Assembly: GCA_019677205.1 (NCBI GenBank)
Contig: JAAMXY010001453.1
Span: 1 to 64,000, forward strand
Length of the DNA: 64,000 nucleotides
DNA from: Pinguiococcus pyrenoidosus
Taxonomy: Eukaryota; Sar; Pinguiophyceae; Pinguiochrysidales; Pinguiochrysidaceae
Direction: 5' to 3'
The notes beneath the pieces were generated by a model. That model saw only the letters and a program-made list of their open reading frames with translations, ran no database searches and was not told where the DNA came from. Position numbers and translations under genes: made by a program. Shown in pieces: positions 21,528 to 29,986 of this stretch; position 1 is the first letter of the stretch, and each line of letters starts with the position of its first letter.

Positions 21528-24098
21528 CTATGCGTCCTCGGGCGTCGTGTTGTGCGGGATTCGCCTGACATTTGGGTACTCAAGCTTCGGGGGGACAACC
21601 ACTTTGACGCGCCAGAAGCGCTTCCTACGCCCCCTCGAATTACAGGCCGCCGCTCTTGCCTGCGATCTGCATGCTTCTGCCGTCTGTTCCTGAAGTAGCG
21701 CCCGCACTTCCTGCGCGGCCGCCATCTCCTCCGGGTGCAGAATGTGCGAGCTAAACGCGTGGACCCTCGAGAAAGCCGTCAACGTGCTTTCCTCGGGCAG
21801 CCCCTCCTTGAGCAGTATCGTGGCGAGGGTCTCGGTCCGCTTCCACCGGCCTCCCTCGACCGCGGCGATGACACACGGATGCGCCATCACCTTCCCGAGA
21901 AACTCGTGCGCGGCGACGAAGCGCTGCACCTGAGAGAGAAAGTCTATGTCGCTGACAGTCGAATTCGACAAAAGCGCTGCCAGCTCTCGCATCTCATTTC
22001 CTTTCGGACCAGATAGTCCAAACTTGTTGGTCGCCTGGCCCACTCCTTCCTTCTTCGATTGCTGCTCCTTCCCTGCTGGAGTCTGCGCGGGGGACGAGCC
22101 CGTCGGCTCCCCTGCCGCTCCGCGTTCCGTTGCTGCGCCTGCCTTCTCAGGCACGGCCTGCTCGTCGCACTCGAAGCCCCACAACGGTTGCGACATGCGC
22201 AGGGCGTGGTGGAGGAGGGCCGCTGGGTCCTCGGTGTTGAACTCTTGGCTCCCTTCATCATCCGCAACACACAGGCCGCAGCAGAACTCGAACTCGCGGG
22301 TGCCGAGATTGTAGCTCTTCTCCAGCATGTCAACGACGTCCGTGTCGCCACAGAAGCTCTGCTGGTACGCCTTCTCCCAATCGCCCTCGCTTTGGGCCTC
22401 CTGAAGCGCTTCGTATCGCTCGTAGTGCTCGCGATCGGGCCTGCTAATGTCCGAGGAGTCATCGAGCTCGTCGTCGAGGGACTCGTCGGCCATCTCCCCA
22501 CAACTGCAGCAATTCAGGAGCTTTTTCAGCTCAAACCTTATCAGGGAGCAGCAGAGCTCTGTGATTCGCCGAAGGATGAAGGTCCTCCGCAGGGCCGACT
22601 TCGTCGATTGCAAGTGCAGGTCCAGGGCTCCCTCGGCGCTCCTCGGCGCATCGATCTGCCGCACCACCGCCGACAGCGTCGTGGCATACAGCTTCGCCGC
22701 GGACGCCTCCGCTGAGACCACCAGTGTTGCGGGCTCCGACAGATCAGGAAAGAGACCCGCGGGCCGCCGGAGCGCCTTCATGCCCTCAATGAGCGAGCAG
22801 AGCTGCTCTTTCGTCCTTGCCCGGGCCGCAGCGCCCTTGCGGGAAGTAAACGACACAGCCTCTGCCGTCCGCTTGACCTGAAGGAGATGGCCAAGGAGTT
22901 TCATCGTAGGTAGTTCGCTCTGCTCTTTGTGCAGGGCCGGCGTGGCGAGGTTCGACGCATCGAAGGTCGCAAAGCGGACGCGCCGCTTGGAGCCCGTGGG
23001 CGCTGATCGCCGCCGTCGCAGCGAGGGGCTGATGAGGCTTTCGTTCTCTGGAATCTTGTCATTGTTCAGAACCTCATCTTCCAGGTATTCCTCGCTGAGG
23101 GTCCCACATGGATTGGGCGACGCGAACAGGTCTGCGTTGCCCGGCGCTCCAATCCTGCGCTTGTTTTCCTCCTTGTGCGCCTCAAAGATCAGCGTCTCCA
23201 TCTTGACAATCGCCCGAAGGAAGGCCTGAATGCTGCCGTCCAGCTGCGGTGCGCGCTCACACGCGCGGTGGAACATCTTGGCACAAGTGCCCGGCAGCTT
23301 TTGCAGCTCCATTTGAAACTGCGACGGTTCCGCAGGGCCTTCGCCTTGGCTTCCGTTTGCGTCTTGCTGTCGGTCGTCGCCCTGGGAGTCGCTCGTGTCG
23401 TCCGTTCCCTCTCCTTCCCTTTCTCTCTCCGATGAGGAGCAAGACTCCGCTTCAGAGCTCTCTTGCGATGCAGGCGCGACAGAGGAGGTGGAATCGTCGA
23501 TGTCGCCCCCGCCGTCGATGTCGCCGCCGCCATTGGCGCCAGAGCCTGGGACGCCACCATCGGCAGCGGCACTGCCGTCTCCGCTGCCCCTCCAACACGA
23601 CGTTGCCCTGTCTGCATCCCAGTCCGCCGTTCCGGACGGGCTGGGACACGGATTCGGATGCGGATTGGCATGGGGATTGGGATGCGGATTGGGTTTCGCA
23701 TTGGCTGCCGTCTCTTCGTCCATCTTCATGTCGTCTCCCTGGTCCGCCGCTGCTGGGGACACTTTCTCTGTTGGTTGCTCGATCTCGTTTGGCTTGTCCG
23801 TGGACGCCGTGCTCCCTCGCCATGCCTCATGAAGCGTCAGCTGCTGCACTCGGCCCCTCTTCTCCTGCCCGCCTTCCGTGGACGGCGGTCGCGGTCGCTT
23901 CTTCTTGGCGCCCGTGGCCTTCCGCGAGTCCCGGCGGGGCTCGACCGCAGGCGACCCGTCCTCATCCGTGGTGCTCTCCAGCTCCTGCGAGGTTTCCCCT
24001 TGACGCTCCTCCTCCTCTTCTTTCCTCTGGCGCTTCCGGAGCTCCCTTTGGCTCAGGCGCGCTGCGTCCGTCTTCGCTTGAGCCGTGACCGACGCCAT
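21528..24098 (-). CDS. large low-complexity protein, unknown function
   Basis: This is a single uninterrupted exon of 856 residues from the ATG at 24098. The N-terminal 280 residues are charged and disordered (RKRQRKEEEEERQ). They include an Asn-Pro-His repeat (KPNPHPNPHANPHPNPCP), Gly-Asp runs and Ser/Glu stretches. Basic clusters such as GAKKKRPRPP could be nuclear localisation signals. From residue 290 the sequence looks folded and helical (GSIQAFLRAIVKMETLIFEA; ALRRTFILRRITELCCSLI). Cys-containing segments follow (LLNCCSCGEM; FEFCCGLCVADDE). Near the C-terminus is a helical region (DFLSQVQRFVAAHEFLGKVM) and a basic end (NSRGRRKRFWRVKVVVP). No family was recognised. Its 3' end converges on the MOCS3-like gene. 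Confidence 0.75.
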   Translation of the reverse strand: MASVTAQAKTDAARLSQRELRKRQRKEEEEERQGETSQELESTTDEDGSPAVEPRRDSRKATGAKKKRPRPPSTEGGQEKRGRVQQLTLHEAWRGSTASTDKPNEIEQPTEKVSPAAADQGDDMKMDEETAANAKPNPHPNPHANPHPNPCPSPSGTADWDADRATSCWRGSGDGSAAADGGVPGSGANGGGDIDGGGDIDDSTSSVAPASQESSEAESCSSSEREREGEGTDDTSDSQGDDRQQDANGSQGEGPAEPSQFQMELQKLPGTCAKMFHRACERAPQLDGSIQAFLRAIVKMETLIFEAHKEENKRRIGAPGNADLFASPNPCGTLSEEYLEDEVLNNDKIPENESLISPSLRRRRSAPTGSKRRVRFATFDASNLATPALHKEQSELPTMKLLGHLLQVKRTAEAVSFTSRKGAAARARTKEQLCSLIEGMKALRRPAGLFPDLSEPATLVVSAEASAAKLYATTLSAVVRQIDAPRSAEGALDLHLQSTKSALRRTFILRRITELCCSLIRFELKKLLNCCSCGEMADESLDDELDDSSDISRPDREHYERYEALQEAQSEGDWEKAYQQSFCGDTDVVDMLEKSYNLGTREFEFCCGLCVADDEGSQEFNTEDPAALLHHALRMSQPLWGFECDEQAVPEKAGAATERGAAGEPTGSSPAQTPAGKEQQSKKEGVGQATNKFGLSGPKGNEMRELAALLSNSTVSDIDFLSQVQRFVAAHEFLGKVMAHPCVIAAVEGGRWKRTETLATILLKEGLPEESTLTAFSRVHAFSSHILHPEEMAAAQEVRALLQEQTAEACRSQARAAACNSRGRRKRFWRVKVVVPPKLEYPNVRRIPHNTTPEDA

Positions 24099-25399
24099 GC
24101 TTCAGGTCTGCAATTCAAGAGAAAACTCTTCTGCACTCCAACTGCCACCGTTTGGTGCGCGCTCCTGCCCAGGGAGCCCGCTTCCCGTGCCAGGGCTTGC
24201 TTGCTGCGTGCTTTGCCGCGATTTGGGGCCGCGCGTGGAGGCTCGCTGCGGCGTGAAAAGACTCCCAACGGCGTGGCGTGCTATCGGAACGCTTCAAACG
24301 CACGCGATCTCAAGGTCCGACTGCAGCTTGGAAGCGCGTTAAAAAGCGTGTGCAAGCTCTGTCGTGTGGCAGCTCGGCAGCGAGCGCAAATTCCGGCGTG
24401 TCTGCCGCGTGAACCCGTCGGAGGAGCTGCGAGAAGAGCCGCGCTGGTGCAGGCGACGGGGGCGTCGATGTCCGCGCCACTAGCGCCGCCGCTTTTGCTT
24501 CCGAACTGCAGCAGCTTTGGCCACAGGTCACTGCTGCATCTAAATAGAGGGGCTGGTGGAAGTGGGGCGGCAGAGGCGGTGGGCTCCTCTGTGTGGCGCC
24601 AGAAGCACCGCGTGGTTGATTCGAATGAACAAATTTGACGAGATGCGCGGGTCCCGGGGTGCAACCTCAGCCATTCCTCATAGGTGACGGGTAGCCTTGA
24701 TTTGGAGATCCCCCTTGCGGGATCTCCACCAGCTCAAAGTGAAATCTAGGATCAACGTTGGTTTCGCTTTCCCACGCTTCGCCAGGTTGCTGGCGCCGCG
24801 GGGGAAGTTGGGTTTCAAAACGGGTTTTCAAGCAGCGGTCGGCCTTGATGGCCGTGAATGATGGCCTGACAGGTGGGCGGACACGGCAGTTTTGAAAGCT
24901 TTGAAAGGTGACGTGGGTGCGGCACGTGCTGCTGTACGCAGCCCGAATGGGAAGTGCGTCTCTTGGAACCCTTGGGAACGCGGGAGACGACCCAATTGCG
25001 ACCCAAAACATGAGTACCGGGGTGTTCTAGAGCTCTCCACGGCGGTCGCTATCCGGACGTCCCACAGCTCGGATCTGAGATTCAAGTTTGATCAAAAATT
25101 CATTGGCCAATATTGGTGGATCCACTTTGACTTCCCCGCCGCGCCGGCGCCGATTGGCCACAGTTTCAGGCCATCACCAATCCATGCCATCGCCAATTGC
25201 GTGTGAAATTGCACGACCCGCTCCCGCCGCGGCGATTGGCCCCGCCTCACTCTCGGATTGGCTTTCGCCCCTCCAAATCCCCTCTCTGGTTCGCGCAGCT
25301 GCAGCTCGCGTCCTGCTGCCCCATAAAGTAGACCGATTCGACTCGGTCGCGCTCTCGGCGCCGGCGGAGCCGGTGAACTTCCGCGGACGCGCGCGCCAC
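24099..25399. promoter_or_regulatory. intergenic region with a dense CCAAT cluster
   Basis: No gene was seen in this 1.3-kb divergent spacer. Between 25102 and 25261 there are seven CCAAT or ATTGG boxes (25102, 25107, 25112, 25153, 25177, 25235, 25257), all within 300 bases of the permease start. The first three form an overlapping palindromic group around CATTGGCCAATATTGG. Confidence 0.5.
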
Positions 25400-28249
25400 A
25401 TGGCGGCCAGCAACGCGCAGTACTCCAGTATGGAGTCCAAGGAGGCCGAGGGCACCGCGGCCGAGGCGGTGGAGGCCATGCAGCCGTCGTCCGAGGTGAG
25501 ACGGACGGACGCCGCGGCGCATGGCGCATTTGGCGCCGAAGCTGAAGGAACTTGTCGCGCTGCCGCCCTCCACAGACCATGGACGCGCTCACCGAGGAGG
25601 ACGCGGACGATTTCGACGAGCGAGAAATGCCGCAGAACGCCAGCGCCACCTTTGCCGCGCAGGCGGCGCTGCGATCCAAGACCCGATACGACTACAAGTG
25701 CGTCCCAAGCGTCTGCCGCCGAAGCGGACTACAGAACGTGGCGCGACGCGGCCCTCTGACCTGCTGCTGCTGCTGCTTCTTCTTCTTCTTCTTCTTCTTC
25801 TTCATTTTCTTCTTTCTTTTTGGGCCAATTTTTTTCACTGTGCAGTCGCAGAGAGTCTGGAGAGGCCAAGGCCGCGATGCTCGCCTACGACGAGCTGGTG
25901 CAGAAGGAGCGGGAGCGCTCCTCTTCCGAGACGTCTCTCATGCGGGATATCACGTCGGCGAAGCGCCTGACCAGGAGTCTGAGCCGGCGGATCCAGACCG
26001 ACCCCAACGTGCGCATCGACCTGGATGAGACCACCAACCAGCTGCAGATCGTGGCCAGCAAGCCCATCGCCGTCGGCGCGCCCATCGCCTTCGACATGGA
26101 CCAGGTGGACGATTTCGAGCTGCGGCACACGCACCGACCGGTCCGCGGCCGCAACCTGGACATGATCCGCGCGCGGCATGGAGACGCTCTGCAGCTGTCG
26201 GACATGATCAACACGGTGCGGACGATCAGCGAGCCGGTGGTCGTCGCCCGGCGAAACACCTCCACGACGTCGTTGAAATCGCAGCAGCACAAGAAGATCA
26301 ACGCCTACCACCGCCCGCAGACGGTGCACGAGCGCCTGGGCAACAGCCTGCAAAACATCTTCCAGATGGACCCGACGGCCAAGGCGTCCATCTTGGCCGT
26401 GGCCATTGGCGCGCTGGCCATCTTCATCACCCTGCTCGCGTACGACGACGTCGCGCACACCATCGAGGACGAGCTGCACCACACCTTCATCCACTCCGCG
26501 GCGCTCAACGCGGAGGGCATCAACAGCGTCCAGACCAACGGCGAGCCCTTCTTCCTGGGCCTCACGGGAGCAGAAGACGTCAAGGTGGAGATCGTGGATT
26601 CCCGCCTGGCCTTTCAGGAGATCCACGAAGGCGAAAAGATCGACATCAAGTACACCATCGTCGAGCGCGAGGAAGGTGCGCAGGCCCTCGCCTTTGACGA
26701 GGGCTGGATGCAGTGCTTCGACAAGCGGAACCTCGAGCTGGAGGATGACGAAGAAGTGGAGACGGACCACACCTTCGACATCGACGACGCGCTGGCCGGG
26801 ACCAACTGCACGTTCTCGTCCAGCCGGGAGCACGCCATGATGCTGGAGGCGGTGGGCACGAACGTGACCCAGTCCTTCGCGATCGGCTTTGTGGGCGAGG
26901 CCGTCGTGCTCAAGTTCCCCGACCTGGCCCGGAATCGCGTGCTGGTCGCGGCGATTCTCATGATCGTGGTGTACTCGGCCATCGTCTCCGAGGTGGTGCA
27001 TCGCACGCTCGTGGCGCTGGTCGGGTCCTTCGTCGGCTTGCTGCTCCTCACGGTGCTGGGCGAGCCTCCCGACCTGCCCCTGGTGATCGCCTGGATGGAT
27101 GGCGGCACCTTGGCGCTGCTCTTTGGAATGATGATCCTCGTGCACGAGCTCAGCCTGACGGGGCTCTTTCAGTGGTGCGCGGTCCGCGCGCTGGCCTTCA
27201 GCCACGGCAACATGCGCCGGCTCCTGATATGCCTCTGCGCGGTCACCGCGGTCCTCAGTGCCTTCCTGGACAACGTGACCACGATGCTGCTCATCGCGCC
27301 GGTGACCATCGAGCTCTGCCGCGTTCTTGAAGTGGACTGCGTCCCGTACTTAATTTGCGAAGCGCTCTTCTCGAACATTGGCGGCGCCGCGACCATGATC
27401 GGCGACCCCCCGAACATCATCATCGGAAACATGCTGTCTGGGGAGCCGGGCATCACCTTCGAGGGCTTCATCATCAACGTGGCGCCGGCGACGATCCTCG
27501 CGTCCCCGCCGACCATGGCGCTGCTGCTGTACTACTTCCGGAACGAGGTCAAGGGGCAGCGGGAGATCGACATCGAGCGCCTGAAGCTGGCGTATCCGAT
27601 CAAGAACCCGCTCCTCCTCACAAAGGTTGGCATCATCATCGGCACGGTGATCCTGCTCTTCTTCCTGCATCCCGTGCATCACGTCGAGACCTCCTGGATT
27701 GCGCTCATCGGTGCCATCGGGGTCCTCATCGCCTGCTCGCCGCACGATCTGCACGACAGCCTCACCCATGTGGAGTGGGATACGTTGATATTCTTCGCCG
27801 CGCTCTTCGTCCTCATCGAGTCCGTGAACGCCCTGGGCCTGATCGAATTCATCGGATCCATCGTGACCACCATCATCGCCTCCGCCGAGGACGACGCGCG
27901 CCTGGCCGTCGCCATCACCGCGATCCTGTGGATCTCCGCGCTGACCAGCGGCGTGCTGGACAACATTCCCTTCACGGCCACCATGATTCCCGTGATCCAG
28001 ATCCTCGCGGACGATGAGGATCTGAACTTGCCGCTGGGACCGCTCGTGTGGGCGCTGTCGCTGGGGGCGTGCATGGGTGGCAACGGCACGCTGGTGGGCG
28101 CATCGGCCAACTTGGTGACGGCCGGCATTGCAGAGCACGAGGGGCACGTGATTGGCTTCACCAAGTTCTCGAAGATCGGCATGCAGACCGTCTTCACGAC
28201 CTGCGCAGTGGCGAACGTCTGGCTGCTGCTCCTTTTCGTGTGGACATGA
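25400..28249 (+). CDS. OCA2/P-protein-like ion permease
   Basis: Three exons (25400-25495, 25576-25697, 25846-28249) encode 873 residues. About 180 cytosolic residues precede a first membrane span (ILAVAIGALAIFITLLAY). A lumenal domain with glycosylation-type sites (TNCTF, TNVTQ) follows. The rest is a multi-span permease of the ion transporter superfamily, with the signatures SAFLDNVTTMLLIAPVTIEL, NIGGAATMIGDPPNIIIGNM and, in the second half, SGVLDNIPFTATMIPV and GACMGGNGTLVGASANLV. The order of single span, lumenal domain and duplicated permease matches the animal melanosomal P protein (OCA2). The bacterial relatives are NhaD- and ArsB-type transporters. It probably moves anions, or cations in exchange for protons, in an internal compartment; substrate and location are inferred. 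Confidence 0.85.
25761..25803. repeat. CTG/CTT microsatellite in permease intron 2
   Basis: Five CTG triplets run directly into about nine CTT triplets. They form part of the long pyrimidine tract before the 3' splice site of the second intron (acceptor at 25845). Confidence 0.9.
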
Positions 28250-28672
28250 TTTTGATCCTAGCTAGCCGTGAGTGTTGACCGTCCCCTCTGGAGCCTCGCT
28301 TCCAGAGTTCGTGCTTTGGGCATCGGTGCAGAGCAGGATTGTTGCAATGTTTTTTACTACGTGCGTGCTGGCACGGTGTGCTGTGCCTTTTTGAAAGAGG
28401 TTCCGAGTGGATTCCTGCCTTCCCCCAAAAGCGTTTATGAAGGGAAGTCGTTCCTTTGGCCATCTGCCTGTTTCTCTATCGATTGCCCCTCGTCGGGTGC
28501 AGGAGATGATCTGCCACCGAGAAAATCACACCCGTCGCAAGCCCCCTTTTGGGTGTTTGATGCAACACCGGAAGACATCGATAACAAGACACACACAGAC
28601 ACAGAAAAGGCATGAGCATTCTGATCATAGTATTCGAAGCGGTTTCTACAGAAAGAAAAACAGAAAGAGATC

Positions 28673-28733
<61 letters not shown>

Positions 28734-28747
28734 TGCAGAAAACAGTC
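28250..28747. other. convergent intergenic region with GA microsatellite
   Basis: This is the 3' flank of the permease gene and of the Tim17-like exon. A (GA)n run of about 50 bases lies at 28680-28730, only some 20 bases beyond the stop codon of the minus-strand exon. No gene was seen. Confidence 0.7.
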
Positions 28748-29081
28748 TTACCCCATCACAATGTTCCGAGGTGTGCCGCCGTAGATGATGGAGAACGTGG
28801 CCCCTCCGGCCACTCCAGCGAAGAAGCTGGGCCAAATGCCATTGTCCATGGACGATCTCTCCTGCATGTAGCGCCTGAGAAACACCAAGTAGCCGATCCC
28901 CGCGCCGAATCGGGCAGCGCTGACCGCCACATGTCTCGGCAGCGACGCGTTCAGCGCCTCCTCAAACAAAATAGAGCTGTGCTTCCGATCTAGAGTCCGG
29001 TGCTCGAAAAAGCCCCAAAGAGCGCCGACGCAACTGCCGCGAATGACGCCTTCGATGGCGGTGGTGGCGACGTCCGGGTGC
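28748..29081 (-). CDS. Tim17/22/23-like membrane protein, last exon (partial)
   Basis: One exon is clear, from an acceptor (CTCGCAG) at 29082 down to the stop at 28748; it encodes 111 residues. It shows the glycine-patterned spans of the Tim17/PRAT family (EGVIRGSCVGALWGFFEHR; SAARFGAGIGYLVFLRRY). A PRAT-like motif runs from GIGY through Arg and Asp to AGVAGG, but the Asp-to-AG spacing is eight residues instead of six. Members form import channels in mitochondrial or plastid membranes. No upstream exon with an ATG was found; the AT-rich stretch from 29228 to 29340 may be an intron or promoter. The assignment is moderate because only one exon is available. Confidence 0.5.
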
Positions 29082-29986
29082 CTGCGAGATGCGGAGGTCA
29101 GCGACGCATGGCGAGGTGGGAGGCGAGGCACCGGACGCACGCGTACGAGTGAGAAGGAGTTTTGGACATGCCGGATTCGCCGCGAAATTCCGGATCTTTG
29201 GATGGAAAAATGGCGGGAAGTTGTGCTTCCCAAGGGACTACAAATTTAATAAATAATTTAATATATAATATGTCATATAGTATAATAGTGATCTTGATAT
29301 TATTTTGTACTTTAAAAACTTTCTAATTTTAGTACTGCCCAGTGCAATTTTTAGCCGTCTGTCCCTGTTCTTCGGAAGCGACCCAAGGGACGCCTCCGGC
29401 AGTCGCTGCCTCTCGGGTGAGCCCGAGTTTTGTGTCTGCGTGTTGCCTGTCTGCGTCGAGTGCGTACGTAGATCTATCAAAGTGAATGCATCTTCTTCTT
29501 CTTCTTCTTCTTCTTCTTCTTCTCTTGCTCAAATTCCCATCACTGCCGCGCCTTCAGTTGCGCGTAGGTGGAGGAGGCTCAGCATGAGCCACTCGCGCTC
29601 TGATCACCTACGTTGGAAGACCTCTTGACCCACCCTTGTGCAATGATTTGCAGGGGGAAGAGAGAAGAAGAGACAAAGAAGGAAGAGACGCTGTCAAGGT
29701 TCAAAGTAGTATTATTTGATTTGTCATATCTCGAGCAGACTGCGAAAGATCAAAGCTCCGGAACGTGGCTGAAAGGAAGCGTCGAAGGAGACGGGAAAGA
29801 GCACGCTGGGCGCCTTCCCGCTCCCAACGAAACGACGCGCCTTCCAGCTCCAAAATGCGCATCGCAAAACCACCACCACCACCACCACCACTCGGTTTCA
29901 TCAGATCAAGAGACACGCTGTTGTACAAGGCGGCAAGGGAGGGTCGGGAAACGCTTGCGTAGGTGGTTCGGCGTATACACAGCCCC
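29082..29986. other. region with AT-rich island and microsatellites
   Basis: It should contain the missing 5' exon of the Tim17-like gene, which I cannot place. A very AT-rich island lies at about 29228-29340. A (TTC)n run is at 29491-29524 and a (CAC)n run at 29869-29892. The rest shows no protein-like frame. Confidence 0.6.

Noticed and set aside
25820-25845. Start of the permease inside the pyrimidine tract (MGQFFSL)
   Set aside because: That reading begins within an intron at a non-ATG codon; two upstream exons with correct phases give a better N-terminus.
25835-27205. 456-codon frame antisense to the permease
   Set aside because: It is a GC-driven shadow of the plus-strand exon; its His/Asp/Val-rich composition mirrors the opposite strand's codon use.
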